DNA of 64,000 nt from Paraburkholderia sp. CNPSo 3274 (GCF_024206475.1 NZ_JAMBPR010000010.1:1-64000); one strand, 5' to 3'; counted from the stretch's first letter, positions 25,437 to 34,878 are shown. Numbers and translations: made by a program. The notes: generated from the letters alone by a model not told the origin.

Positions 25437-26288
25437 TCATCCGCCGAGAAAAGAGCTGACCAGCGAGTTGAAAGCGCGAGGCTTCGTGATGTTCATCCCG
25501 TGCGAGGCGCCGTCGATACAGCGCCGCTCTGCCTGATAAATCCACCGCCCGAGGCTGTCTACGTTGCTGCGAAACATCCGCGGACTTTTTGCGCCTTCAA
25601 TAAGGAGCGTTCTGCACTTGACCTCGGCCGCCAACTCTCCCGTATATGGCGGCAGCGGGTCACGGAACTGCCTGGAGAGTGTGCTCGCGTTATCGATGGC
25701 CATCGTGCGAAATGCGGCGCTGCTCCTTTTCCACACACCCGGTGCGCTCACGGAGTCCACGAACAACTCGAGGCCCGTCTCGGTCGCGCCATGCTCGATC
25801 AACAGCGCGACCTTCTGTCGTAGCGCGTTGATGGCCGGCGGAGGGGCCGAGTTGCCGCTAGTGCCGCTGCTCGTCGGACCGCCGGGATCCACAAGCGTCA
25901 GCGTTCGAACCAGGCGAGGATACTCGCGCGCAACGTGAAACGCGATGCATCCACCACGCGAGTGCCCTAGTAGGTGAACGGAGCCGACATCCAATGTCAT
26001 GATGAATTCGGCCAGTTCGTTGACGTGCGCACGCCAGCTGAACTCATCGCACGCACCCGCGTCGATGCCCGGCCAGTAGTGGCTCAGGCTTGGCGCGATA
26101 CAGCGGTAACGGGCGGAAAGGGGCCCGAGTTGCGCCTCCCAGTATCGAAAATCGCACAATGATCCATGTACGAGGAGGAGCGTCTCGCCCGTTCCGCGCT
26201 GCACGTACGGCATGGAAACGCCGGAAGGAAGGGTTGCAAAGCCCAGGTCCGGGCGCAGGAGAATGGACGAATTGACGCGTGCGTTCAT
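25437..26288 (-). CDS. Alpha/beta hydrolase
   Basis: A 283-residue alpha/beta-fold hydrolase. The oxyanion region LLLVHGSLCDFRYWEAQLGP, nucleophile elbow GHSRGG (Ser about 118), and terminal His in GASHGMNITKPRAFN are all present. I start at the ATG at 26288; the open frame runs back to 26918 antisense to the LysR gene and is not coding there. It is divergent from the LysR at 26403 with a shared operator-like repeat at 26369. The substrate is unknown: an ester, lactone or enol-lactone hydrolase. Confidence 0.85.
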   Translation of the reverse strand: MNARVNSSILLRPDLGFATLPSGVSMPYVQRGTGETLLLVHGSLCDFRYWEAQLGPLSARYRCIAPSLSHYWPGIDAGACDEFSWRAHVNELAEFIMTLDVGSVHLLGHSRGGCIAFHVAREYPRLVRTLTLVDPGGPTSSGTSGNSAPPPAINALRQKVALLIEHGATETGLELFVDSVSAPGVWKRSSAAFRTMAIDNASTLSRQFRDPLPPYTGELAAEVKCRTLLIEGAKSPRMFRSNVDSLGRWIYQAERRCIDGASHGMNITKPRAFNSLVSSFLGG

Positions 26289-26368
26289 GGTCGCGGTAAA
26301 GCTGGATATGCTTCCTGGTTCCGGAAAGAGGTAACTCACGATAACGCCTGTTGCTCGCAGTAAAAAGC

Positions 26369-26391
26369 GAATAATATTGACGAACTTGTTC
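26369..26391. promoter_or_regulatory. LysR-box candidate, hydrolase/LysR divergent promoter
   Basis: A 23-bp element opening GAATAA and closing TTGTTC, imperfectly palindromic, ending 11 bp upstream of the LysR ATG. An element of the same length and ends (GAATAA to TTATTC) is at 27325-27347 before the aldehyde dehydrogenase gene. About 15 of 23 positions agree. Confidence 0.5.
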
Positions 26392-26402
26392 ACGGGAGGC
26401 GA

Positions 26403-27323
26403 ATGATGGACTTCTCCCAGCTGGCGATGTTCCGCGCCGTCGCGGAGGAAGGCAGCATCCAGGCCGCCGCGCAGCGATTGCACAGGGTGCCTTCCAACCT
26501 CACCGCGCGCATAAAACAGCTCGAAGACGAATTGGGTGTCGATCTCTTCATACGAGAAAGGCAGCGGCTTCGTTTGTCCACCCATGGCTGGGCCTTCCTC
26601 GATTACGCGCGACGCCTGCTGGACCTGGCTGATGAAGCGCGACAGTCGGTAACGGATAGCAAGCCGAGGGGACCCCTGGCGCTTGGATCGCTGGAGAGCA
26701 CCGCTGCTGTGAGAATTCCGGCCGTGCTGGCTGAGTATCACAGGCGCTTTCCGGATGTCGTGCTCGATCTCTCGACGGGAGCATCGGGGGAGCTCATCGA
26801 TGGCGTCCTGGCTGGGCGGCTTGCTGCGGCGTTCGTCGACGGCCCCGTGAGTCATCCATCGCTTGAGGAAACGCCCGTTTTCGAGGAGGAGCTTGTGCTG
26901 GTTTCCTCGGCCAATCATCCTGCGATCAAGAGAGCCCGTGACGTCAACGGGCGGAACATTTATGCCTTCCGCTCGAACTGCTCCTACCGTCGCCTGTTCG
27001 AAGCCTGGTTCCGCGACGACGGCAGCTCACCGGGCAAGATATTTGAAATGGAGTCCTACCACGGGATGCTGGCCTGCGTGTCCGCGGGCGCAGGACTGGC
27101 GCTGTTGCCGCGAAGCATGCTGCAAAACATGCCCTCCAGAAAAAACGTCAAGGCTCATGAACTCGTCGAGCGGTATCGAAACGTCCAGATTCATTTGATC
27201 CGCCGCGGCGGATTGCGTATGCCCAGTCTGAATGCACTGCTGGAGGTGCTGGCGCGCCCGGGTTCCACCGTCGATACCTCTCTCGAAGCCGCGGAATCGC
27301 CGCTCCTGACCGTTCTCAAATAG
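26403..27323 (+). CDS. LysR-family transcriptional regulator
   Basis: A 306-residue LTTR. The winged helix is MDFSQLAMFRAVAEEGSIQA, then RVPSNLTARIKQLEDELGV, then RLRLSTHGWAFL. The effector domain (GPLALGSLESTAAVRIPAVL) belongs to the PutR/YafC-like group with the PSN-x-T recognition helix. Two ATGs in a row open it after GGGAGG. It sits between a divergent hydrolase and a downstream aldehyde dehydrogenase, and similar 23-bp elements precede both promoter regions, so it probably controls both and itself. Confidence 0.9.
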   Translation: MMDFSQLAMFRAVAEEGSIQAAAQRLHRVPSNLTARIKQLEDELGVDLFIRERQRLRLSTHGWAFLDYARRLLDLADEARQSVTDSKPRGPLALGSLESTAAVRIPAVLAEYHRRFPDVVLDLSTGASGELIDGVLAGRLAAAFVDGPVSHPSLEETPVFEEELVLVSSANHPAIKRARDVNGRNIYAFRSNCSYRRLFEAWFRDDGSSPGKIFEMESYHGMLACVSAGAGLALLPRSMLQNMPSRKNVKAHELVERYRNVQIHLIRRGGLRMPSLNALLEVLARPGSTVDTSLEAAESPLLTVLK

Positions 27324-27324
27324 A

Positions 27325-27347
27325 GAATAAGTTGGTCAAAATTATTC
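27325..27347. promoter_or_regulatory. LysR-box candidate, aldehyde dehydrogenase promoter
   Basis: A 23-bp element with GAATAA at 27325-27330 and its exact inverse TTATTC at 27342-27347, spacer 11 bp. It lies 66 bp upstream of the dehydrogenase GTG and directly after the LysR stop. It matches the element at 26369-26391 in length and ends. Confidence 0.52.
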
Positions 27348-27413
27348 ACTTTTTTCTGGCTCGTAAAGTCCGTATCGTTTCGCTCATCCCACCATTGATC
27401 AAGGAGAGCAAAC

Positions 27414-28802
27414 GTGCAAGCGGAAGCCATCACCCACGCAGTCTCGCGTAATCCGGCGACCGGCGAAGTCTTCGCCCGTCACCCGTTCCAGGATCCACAG
27501 GATGTCGAGCGGGCGCTCGCCCGCACCGTTGCCGGGTTTAGCCGGTGGCGTGACGTGCCGGTAGCGGCACGCGCAAATATCCTGGTCCAGTTGGCGAGCG
27601 CGCTGCGCCAGCGCAGTGAGGCAATGTCCGCCATGATGGCCCGGGAGATGGGCAAGCCGATCGCGCAGGCGCGTGCCGAGATTGAAAAGTGCGCCCATCT
27701 TTGCGAGTGGTATGCCGAAAACGGCCCCGGCTTTCTCGCACCGCGAACCGTGACGGTCGATCGCGGGCAGGCGCGGCAGGAGTTCCGCCCGCTGGGGCCG
27801 GTCCTTGCAGTGATGCCATGGAATTTTCCGATCTGGCAGGTGCTGCGCGGAGCCGTCGGGATGATTCTCGCCGGCAACTCATACGTGCTGAAGCATGCGC
27901 CGAACGTGATGGGCAGCGCCTGGCTGCTGCGCGACGCGTTCGCGGCGACGGACCTGCCGGAAGGCGTCTTCGAGGTCTTGAACATCACGCCTGACGATGT
28001 CTCCGCAGTCATCGCAGATGCCCGGATCGCGGCCGTTGCCGTCACGGGAAGCGTCAGGGCGGGTTCGGCGATCGCCCGGCAAGCCGGCGCCGCGCTGAAA
28101 AAGTGCATTCTCGAACTCGGCGGTGCGGATCCGTTTATCGTGCTTGCCGACGCAGACCTTGACGCAGCGATCAAGGCCGCCGTCGTCGGTCGTTTCCAGA
28201 ACACCGGCCAGGTGTGCCTCGCCGCCAAGCGCATCATCGTCGAACAATCGGTTGCGAAGGCTTTCGAAGACGGGTTCGTGGCGGCCGTCAAGGCGTTGAA
28301 GGTGGGCGATCCGTTGTGCGAGGACACCTATATCGGCCCGATGGCCCGGTACGACCTCCGCGACGAACTCGATGGCCAGGTGCAGGCAACGGTGGCCGAA
28401 GGCGCGCGGCTGGTGCTGGGTGGAGAAAAGATTGCGGGCGAAGGCAACTACTACGCGCCGACCGTATTGGCAGATGTCAAGCCGGGCATGACGGCGTTCA
28501 GCCAGGAGCTCTTTGGGCCAGTCGCGTCCCTGATCGTTGCGCGCGACGCACAACATGCTTTGCAGCTCGCTAACGATAGTGAATTCGGCCTGGGTGCAAC
28601 GATCTGGACCGCAGACATGGGACTGGCCAACGAGATGGCCGCGCAGCTGGAAACCGGCGGCATATTTATTAACGGCTATGTCGCAAGCGATCCCCGGGTT
28701 GCTGTCGGCGGGGTCAAGAAGAGCGGGTTTGGCCGGGAACTCTCGAGCTTCGGCTTGCATGAATTCTCCAACATCCAGACGGTCTGGATTGACCGCCGTT
28801 GA
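27414..28802 (+). CDS. NAD(P)-dependent aldehyde dehydrogenase, succinate-semialdehyde type
   Basis: A 462-residue aldehyde dehydrogenase. Active-site residues: Asn137 in MPWNFPIWQ, Glu234 in LELGGADPF, and Cys268 in NTGQVCLAAKR. The N-terminus (SRNPATGEVFARHPF) and MAREMGKPIAQARAEIEKCA match the succinate-semialdehyde dehydrogenase subgroup (Sad/YneI type), which makes succinate from succinate semialdehyde. A GTG start follows AAGGAGAG. It is transcribed from the LysR side and probably regulated by it. The aldehyde is uncertain, as this subgroup is broad. Confidence 0.88.
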   Translation: MQAEAITHAVSRNPATGEVFARHPFQDPQDVERALARTVAGFSRWRDVPVAARANILVQLASALRQRSEAMSAMMAREMGKPIAQARAEIEKCAHLCEWYAENGPGFLAPRTVTVDRGQARQEFRPLGPVLAVMPWNFPIWQVLRGAVGMILAGNSYVLKHAPNVMGSAWLLRDAFAATDLPEGVFEVLNITPDDVSAVIADARIAAVAVTGSVRAGSAIARQAGAALKKCILELGGADPFIVLADADLDAAIKAAVVGRFQNTGQVCLAAKRIIVEQSVAKAFEDGFVAAVKALKVGDPLCEDTYIGPMARYDLRDELDGQVQATVAEGARLVLGGEKIAGEGNYYAPTVLADVKPGMTAFSQELFGPVASLIVARDAQHALQLANDSEFGLGATIWTADMGLANEMAAQLETGGIFINGYVASDPRVAVGGVKKSGFGRELSSFGLHEFSNIQTVWIDRR

Positions 28803-29206
28803 TTGGGTGCGGAAACCAGGAGATTCATGAGCCGGTCTTCGCGTAAAGCGGATGCATCAGCCGCTTGATCGGTCAACTGACGCGTCAAAGGTCTCGGCCA
28901 CGTTGTCGACCATTCTGCTGAAGCTAGCGAACGTCCGAAACTGGCCGAGGGACTGATATGCCTTTCCTCGTCAATCGGGATCGGTTATTTGTCGCTGTCC
29001 TTTCATAGGCGCGAGAATTTCCTGAGGGCGGCGTAGCAGTAAGTCTCGACGGTGGATCGCACTGGTAAACGAACGTGTAATCACTTTGAAGGGACTCCGA
29101 TTCTCCATTAGCCCAGGAGTACGTGTGACACTTCTCGCAATGAACTGAGCCTGTAGAGTGAGCATCGCACTGGAACAGCCTGCGCGCGACCGTCGGCATG
29201 TGACCC
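28803..29206. other. 404-bp stretch without a supported gene
   Basis: Convergent space between the aldehyde dehydrogenase and the acetyltransferase. Frames exist on the minus strand (one contains CEKCH) but have no start signal and overlap the acetyltransferase end. I see no gene, clear terminator or repeat. Confidence 0.4.
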
Positions 29207-29782
29207 TCATGCAGGCAGTGATGTCTGCATTGCCCGTTGATCGGCCCTGATCCGGGAGAAAAGATGGACGTCGTGGAATGCATCTTTCCAGTAGCCCCAT
29301 TGCCGCATAACACCTTCCTCCACAAATCCCAGGCTTCTTAGAAGTCCAATCGAGGCGTAATTGTCGCGGTTCGTTACCGCCTGGATACGGTTGATTTGCC
29401 AGTGGTCATATGCATGGGCGATCGCCGCGTTTAGAGCTTCGCGCATTAATCCCTGACGCCATGAGTGACGTTCCAATTCGAAGCTAATACTTGCTGAATA
29501 GAACTTGGTATCGAATCTAAACCCGCATGAGCCAATGAAATGCATGCCGCAATTCGATACGATGGCCCAGCGCACACTTAATCCTTCCGCCAGCTCTTTG
29601 ACCATAGCTGAGACAAGCAGCCGGGCATCTTCGATGCTGTTTAGTGGCGCTATGTCGTAAAAGCGCATCACTTCGCGATCGGACCAGATTTCGAATATCC
29701 TTTGGGCGTCGGACATCTCGATCGGGCGAAGCTGAACCCGGGCTGTCTTAGAGACTTCGACCTTGGTAAAGAGTGGAGGCAT
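29207..29782 (-). CDS. GNAT N-acetyltransferase, RimJ/RimL-like
   Basis: A 191-residue GNAT protein. The opening ARVQLRPIEMSDAQRIFEIW, the acetyl-CoA loop in HSWRQGLMREALNAAIAHA, and the C-terminal NRIQAVTNRDNYASIGLLRS then LGFVEEGVMRQWGYWKDAFH are the Acetyltransf_3 (RimJ/RimL) pattern. It probably acetylates a protein N-terminus or small amine. It is isolated, with long empty flanks on both sides, and base composition is lower in GC than neighbours, as judged by eye, suggesting later acquisition. Confidence 0.86.
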   Translation of the reverse strand: MPPLFTKVEVSKTARVQLRPIEMSDAQRIFEIWSDREVMRFYDIAPLNSIEDARLLVSAMVKELAEGLSVRWAIVSNCGMHFIGSCGFRFDTKFYSASISFELERHSWRQGLMREALNAAIAHAYDHWQINRIQAVTNRDNYASIGLLRSLGFVEEGVMRQWGYWKDAFHDVHLFSRIRADQRAMQTSLPA

Positions 29783-30403
29783 TCGTTCGTCGCGCGTTGA
29801 CTAGCTTCGATGAAAAGGACCGGCACAGTGCAGCAAGCTTTCGGCACTCGGATAGAAGCGCCCACCACTGTCATAGTTCGCGACTTGCAACAGCATGATC
29901 ACGAGGCAATCAGAGTGCGCGCGTGCGGGTCTGTGGAGCGGAATTCAGAGTCCGTTTTTGGGTTACGCGGGCAAAACACGGCAGAACTGGGCGACTGAAT
30001 GGAGCATAGCAGCCAAGTCGGCCGAGTTTTTCGGCGCCTCAGCGCGGATACTTACCATCTTTTACGAAGACCACCACTCTATGTAACCTATTGTAACCAG
30101 CGGGCGATGCAGCACGCCACGGGCCGTGTGGTGAGCAGCCGTCAGCCAGATGACGTATTGTTCAATACCGCTTAATTGCGGCCATGCCGGAAATGAGCCT
30201 GTATTGCGGATCTGCGGTGCGTACGCACGAGCGAAACATTCGCAGGTGCTTAAGCTCAATGACAAGGGTGTCGTCCACCACCTACTGGGCGGCCAGGTTC
30301 ACTATTGGGAGTGCGATGGAGCGAAGACGAACGACGAGTTTGCGGATCTTGCCGCTTCCCGCGGAACGAGCGCTGTCGTGGATGATGACTACGCGCCGGG
30401 GCG
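29783..30403. other. 620-bp stretch without a supported gene
   Basis: Several short frames on both strands, none longer than about 110 codons and none with motif or ribosome-binding support. No palindrome or tandem repeat stands out. Probably decayed sequence plus the promoter of the acetyltransferase. Confidence 0.4.
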
Positions 30404-31474
30404 TCAGATACTCTTCGCGCTGTCACCGCCCGTCACCTCGATTTCTGCTCCGGTGATCATGGCGGCACCTTCTGACGCAAGATAGACGGCGGCCGGCGAA
30501 ATGTCCTCCGGCTGCAGCCATGCAACACCGAGCGGCATGGTTGCTGCGCGACGGTCCCAGGCCTCTTGCGGCGTCAACGGACCGTTCGGCTTGTGATAGC
30601 CGGTTTCGCCGATGCTCTCCGAAAGCCGCGCGTCGTAGAACGTAAGCGCGGTGCCGACGAGCCCCGGAGTGATCGCGTTAACGGTGATGTTGTAGCGGCC
30701 AAGTTCGAGTGCGGCGGACTTCATCAGGCCAAAGATTCCCCACTTCGAAGCCGAATAGCTTGCAGCGTCCTTCGAGCCGTGGCGCCCTTGCATCGAGGAG
30801 ATGACGATAATGCGGCCGTAGTTGCGGGCCACCATCTTCGGAGCGAATACGCGGATCGTGTTCGCCGTGCCGTTCAAATTGTTGTCGATGACATCACGCC
30901 ATTCGGAGTCCTGTAGCTCGAGAAGTGGCTTCCAATACTGCACCGCGGCATTAGCAACGACAATGTCGATCTTTCCAAAGCGCTCGTTGATACCGTCCGC
31001 GACGGCACGGAGTGTTGCAATATCGCGGATGTCCGCGCGAATGCCTTCCGCGCGGCCACCGTACGCCTTGATCATCCTGACCGTTTCCGCGAGATCGTCC
31101 GGCGTCGCCGGTACGGCGCTCGAGGCCGAGGTTACGGGCGCCGCGATATCAATGGCGATCACATCCGCACCGTTCGCCGCATATTCGACAGCGATCGCAC
31201 GCCCGATGCCGCGCGCGGCACCGGTCACGACCGCGACGCGGCCCGCCAGTTTGGTGTCGCGCCCGGCGACGATCGGTCCGGCCGTTTTATCCTCGGGCGG
31301 CATCGGCACCGGAATACCGTCGACGGTTGCGTTCCGACCGGATGTGGGTTCGGCTTTCGCAACCCCGGCAAAGAGCATCGTCGCAGCGGCCATGCCGCCC
31401 CCCATGATCATCTTGCGCCGGGACGAATCGGGGCGCTGGGTACTATCATTCGTTTCGCTTTTGACTGTTGCCAT
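30404..31474 (-). CDS. SDR oxidoreductase with an N-terminal twin-arginine-like signal
   Basis: A 356-residue protein. Residues 1-45 carry SSRRKMIMGGGMAAATMLFA then GVAKAE, which has the twin-Arg, hydrophobic core and Ala-x-Ala site of a Tat or export signal. A 25-residue linker follows, then a classical SDR domain: VVTGAARGIG, VANAAVQ in place of NNAG, and YSASKWG catalytic Tyr/Lys, ending TGAEIEVTGGDSAKSI. AGGAG precedes the ATG at 31474. An exported SDR is unusual because NAD(P) is cytoplasmic; Tat export of a pre-folded, cofactor-loaded enzyme would solve this. That is inference. Confidence 0.85.
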   Translation of the reverse strand: MATVKSETNDSTQRPDSSRRKMIMGGGMAAATMLFAGVAKAEPTSGRNATVDGIPVPMPPEDKTAGPIVAGRDTKLAGRVAVVTGAARGIGRAIAVEYAANGADVIAIDIAAPVTSASSAVPATPDDLAETVRMIKAYGGRAEGIRADIRDIATLRAVADGINERFGKIDIVVANAAVQYWKPLLELQDSEWRDVIDNNLNGTANTIRVFAPKMVARNYGRIIVISSMQGRHGSKDAASYSASKWGIFGLMKSAALELGRYNITVNAITPGLVGTALTFYDARLSESIGETGYHKPNGPLTPQEAWDRRAATMPLGVAWLQPEDISPAAVYLASEGAAMITGAEIEVTGGDSAKSI

Positions 31475-31858
31475 GCAATGCTCCTGAGCGATGAAACGTC
31501 CTTTCGACGTGCCGCACCCTACGACGGTAGAGGCAGCGGATAATCTTGCGGGGAACACGCGAGGCAAGGAAGGCTCGGCGCCGCAAATCTGATTTGCGAC
31601 AGCGGGTCGATTGGCGCGACGACCGTGTTCGCCACTTCGATTCGGCGATATGCACGGACGATGACGGATTGCGAGACTTGCCGCTATTGCTCGTGTACGG
31701 CAGAGAGAGGCTGGCTTGCGTCATTCGGATTTATCGCGGGGCGCCCGCTGCGCGTTCGCTCCTGAACGCTCTTCACGCGCGAGACGTTGACTCGATCTGA
31801 AGAGACGCTCCGTTTTGACAACGATCGCCCGCAGTTCCCGACGCACATACCACGGCCA
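31475..31858. other. 384-bp stretch without a supported gene
   Basis: Upstream region of the signal-bearing SDR. A plus-strand frame at 31546-31800 has no recognisable domain or start signal. Nothing further is seen. Confidence 0.4.
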
Positions 31859-32080
31859 TCAGACGAGATGGTAGACCCATAGGGCCACGCGGCGGGGGCC
31901 GCGGAGCCATCGATACGAAATGCGATCGATCGGGAAGTCATTAAGTGTTCGGTAGCCGACGGAACAGACCCCAGCGTTGAGCCATGCCAAAGCGACGACG
32001 TGAGTCGGTTGTGACGCAGCGCATGCCGCAACGGCCAAGGCAAGCGGCAGGCAGACTTCCAGTGGCGAGCGTTGCTTCAT
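31859..32080 (-). CDS. Small hypothetical protein with a hydrophobic N-terminus, 73 residues
   Basis: ATG at 32080 follows GAGGAGCTCCG, a strong site. The product begins MKQRSPLEVCLPLALAVAAC, which looks like a signal or membrane anchor. It continues AWLNAGVCSVGYRTLNDF, and ends basic and aromatic (YRWLRGPRRVALWVYHLV). No family is recognised. It could be a secreted or membrane peptide or chance; the ribosome-binding site and signal-like start favour a gene. Confidence 0.4.
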   Translation of the reverse strand: MKQRSPLEVCLPLALAVAACAASQPTHVVALAWLNAGVCSVGYRTLNDFPIDRISYRWLRGPRRVALWVYHLV

Positions 32081-32598
32081 CGGAGCTCCTCTTCGTTGCC
32101 TGTAGACCGGGGCAGATGCAGATTGCGCTCTCTTACGAGTGCGCTGAGTTAGATATTTGTAATCCAAATTGCTTAACGCTCGGGAGGATGGTTTCGGCCG
32201 ATTTCGACCAGTTGTAATGTCCCGATTCACGACGAATCCGCATTTTCTTTCACCCCTGCAAAGTTCATTAGATCCGTGCCGCCTCAGGGCGTCCTCGACG
32301 TCACTATGGACTCGTTCCGATGTGTTGTGGCCTCTCGGTCCCGTATCCGTAGTTCTCGCTTGGAGATAACAAGATTGTAATGAGCCGGACCGCGTGCGGT
32401 AACGGGGCGCCTGCTATCCTCGCACGGCTTTCTGGACTACCGGTTTTGCACAATGCGAACACCACATAAAGGCCTACATGCGGCGAACAAGCATAACGGC
32501 AGCCGAACGTTTCCTCGCAGTGGAACTGATCCACAGCATAGTGGCCTTGTAGAGGTGCCGCTGCGCAGTAACTGCCCGCCCAATCTTGGGGCGGCATC
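32081..32598. other. 518-bp stretch without a supported gene
   Basis: Space upstream of the LysR at 32599. Minus-strand frames of 70-97 codons overlap one another and have no motif support. It must carry the LysR promoter and that of the 73-residue gene. Confidence 0.4.
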
Positions 32599-33495
32599 GT
32601 GAGTCAACTCGCATCGATACGCATCTTTGCCAAAGTAGCGGAGCGTCTGAACTTTGCCGAAGCGGCAAAGCACATGGGCGTGTCGGCATCTGTCATCACG
32701 CGCAGCGTCGCAAAACTGGAACAGCGCCTCGGAGTACGCCTGATCAACCGGACGACCCGCCGTGTGTCCCTTACCGACACCGGCCAGCTATACTACAAGC
32801 GATGCGTGGAATTGATCGGGTTGCTCGACGTCATGGATGAATTTGTCGCGTCGGCAAGCAACGAACCTGCAAAACTGTTGAAGATTGCAGCGTCATCGGC
32901 TTACGCCAACTCGGATCTCCCCGAAGTGCTCGCCGCCTATCGTCAACGGGAACCGCACACGAGTTTTGAGCTGACGGTGTTCGAAGACATGACTGACATC
33001 ACAGTCGCGGACTTCGATGTCTGTTTTGGCGCGGAACGCCGGTTGCGCGACTCTTCGCTCATCTGTCGCTCGCTCGCGCAGGCTCGCGATGTGATTGTCG
33101 CAACTCCTGACTATCTCTCCCGCCGAGGAACACCTCATACCCCGGCTGACCTGGCCGCTCATGACATTCTCCTCGCTTCGGATGCGCCAAGTCGCTACTG
33201 GGAATTTCGCAGCACATCCAGTACGCACCGCGTAGTTGTTCGCCCTGCCTTAAACACGCAAAGCCCAGCTTTGATAAAGCGCGCAGTACTGGCCGGCTTA
33301 GGAATAGCCCGATTGTCGATCTCGTTGATAAAAGAGGAGCTCGATAGCGGCATGCTAGAAATTTTGCTGCACGACGCAGAGCTCTGTGGCGACGAGCGTA
33401 CGTTCTGGATTTTGTACTCGGGACAGCTCCATATGGCTACTGCAGTACGTGGGTTCATTGATTTTGTTGTAGATCGCTACCGCAAAAACAACTAG
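32599..33495 (+). CDS. LysR-family transcriptional regulator
   Basis: A 298-residue LTTR with a GTG start. The winged helix is SQLASIRIFAKVAERLNFAE, then GVSASVITRSVAKLEQRLGV, then RTTRRVSLTDTGQLYY, then an effector domain of the CrgA/AaeR-like group. The porin gene follows 197 bp downstream in the same direction and may be a target. The target is not provable from sequence. Confidence 0.88.
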   Translation: MSQLASIRIFAKVAERLNFAEAAKHMGVSASVITRSVAKLEQRLGVRLINRTTRRVSLTDTGQLYYKRCVELIGLLDVMDEFVASASNEPAKLLKIAASSAYANSDLPEVLAAYRQREPHTSFELTVFEDMTDITVADFDVCFGAERRLRDSSLICRSLAQARDVIVATPDYLSRRGTPHTPADLAAHDILLASDAPSRYWEFRSTSSTHRVVVRPALNTQSPALIKRAVLAGLGIARLSISLIKEELDSGMLEILLHDAELCGDERTFWILYSGQLHMATAVRGFIDFVVDRYRKNN

Positions 33496-33692
33496 GGACG
33501 CAAGTCCATGACGTCAATGCCGTTGCGATTCATGCAACACGAAACCAGTCAATACTGAATTGCTGTGCCGGTGATTTTTGTAGGTCCTAAGGTGCGGTGG
33601 ACCGATGCCGACTATCCCATGTCGAAGACTTTCACTCGACAAAGGTGGGGAAATCGGTTCGGAAATTCCATACATTGAGGACACCTATATCT

Positions 33693-34838
33693 ATGAAAAG
33701 AATGCTTACCGCCGGAACGGCGCTTGGTCTCGTCATTGCCCCTGTTGCAGCCCTCGCGCAAAACAGCGTGACCTTGTACGGTGTGATTGATGAGGGTCTG
33801 AACTACACCAACAATTCCGCCGGTCATTCGGCAGTACAATTAGAGAGCGGCTTCGCGCAAGGTAGCCGCTGGGGCATTAAGGGTTCTGAAGATCTGGGCG
33901 GCGGTACCAAGGCTATTTTCCAACTGGAGAATGGATTCGATGTGAACTCGGGCGCACTGGGCCAAAGCGGCCGCATGTTTGGCAGGCAGGCGTACGTCGG
34001 TATCGCTTCGGAAACGCTCGGTTCGTTGACGATGGGCAGACAGTACGACTCTGTCGTCGACTATCTTGCGCCGCTTACGGCCAACGGTAACTGGGCCGGC
34101 TATCTGATGGCCCACCCCTACGACAACGACAACACCGACAACTCGTTTCGCCTGAATAACAGCATCAAGTATTCCAGCAAAACCTATGGCGGGTTCTCGT
34201 TTGGTGGTCTCTATGGCTTTAGCAATCAGGCCGGCGGCTTTGCGAACAACCGCGCGTACAGCCTCGGCGCCCAATATGTAGGCGGTCCTGTAACGATTGC
34301 CGCGGCATTCATGCAGATCAATCAACCGGGTAGCACGGCGGGTGGCTCGCTCGCGACCGACGATACTGCCTTCTTTGCGAACCGCGAGCAAGTTTGGGGC
34401 GCCGGTATCAACTATACGGTCGGCTCGGCGCTTCTTGGTTTTGTTTATAGCCACACGAGCCTGAACGATGCCACGGGTTCGGCCTATGTCGGCAATTTCG
34501 CTAACACGGCCAGCAGCCTCAAGTTTGACAACTTCGAGGTGAATGCGAAGTATCAGTTAGTGAAAAACGCCTTCGTTGGCGCGATGTATAACTACACCCT
34601 CGGTCACTTCCAAAGTACCGCCGGCGATTCGACGCCGAAGTGGCATCAGATCGGCCTGATGGCTGACTACAATCTGTCTGTGCGCACCGACGTGTACATC
34701 CAGGGCATGTACCAGCATACGGCGGGTGGTAGTGCAGTGGCCGCGCCGCTCAATACAGCTTTCATTACTGGGGCAGACTCGCCGGCTACGACGGCCAACC
34801 AGTTTATCGCTCGTATCGGAATACGTCACCAGTTCTAA
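33693..34838 (+). CDS. Gram-negative general porin
   Basis: A 381-residue outer-membrane porin. The signal peptide is MKRMLTAGTALGLVIAPVAA ending ALAQ. The first strand NSVTLYGVIDEGLNYTNN, the MFGRQAYVGIASETLGSLTM then GRQYDSVVDYL block, and the terminal IARIGIRHQF with C-terminal Phe are diagnostic of the Porin_4/OmpC-like Burkholderia family. The mature protein is a 16-stranded trimeric beta-barrel for small hydrophilic solutes. I chose the ATG at 33693 because it starts the signal peptide. It lies downstream of a LysR and ends in a clear hairpin. Confidence 0.92.
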   Translation: MKRMLTAGTALGLVIAPVAALAQNSVTLYGVIDEGLNYTNNSAGHSAVQLESGFAQGSRWGIKGSEDLGGGTKAIFQLENGFDVNSGALGQSGRMFGRQAYVGIASETLGSLTMGRQYDSVVDYLAPLTANGNWAGYLMAHPYDNDNTDNSFRLNNSIKYSSKTYGGFSFGGLYGFSNQAGGFANNRAYSLGAQYVGGPVTIAAAFMQINQPGSTAGGSLATDDTAFFANREQVWGAGINYTVGSALLGFVYSHTSLNDATGSAYVGNFANTASSLKFDNFEVNAKYQLVKNAFVGAMYNYTLGHFQSTAGDSTPKWHQIGLMADYNLSVRTDVYIQGMYQHTAGGSAVAAPLNTAFITGADSPATTANQFIARIGIRHQF

Positions 34839-34850
34839 GCTGTCATGGAA

Positions 34851-34878
34851 CGTGCCGCACGTCCAGGCGTGCGGCATG
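34851..34878 (+). terminator. Terminator-like hairpin after the porin
   Basis: TGCCGCAC at 34853-34860 pairs perfectly with GTGCGGCA at 34869-34876, extendable by one G-C pair, 15 bp after the porin stop. The T tract is poor, so it may be a weak or Rho-assisted terminator. Confidence 0.5.

Noticed and set aside
25421..25445. GTTTCGGGAAAC near 25431 as a further member of the GTTTCC-N4-GGAAAC family
   Set aside because: The half-sites abut without the 4-bp spacer and it lies at the 3' end of the hydrolase gene, not in a promoter.
26289..26918. 210-residue upstream extension of the alpha/beta hydrolase frame
   Set aside because: It is antisense to the LysR gene, has no hydrolase homology, and crosses the divergent promoter.
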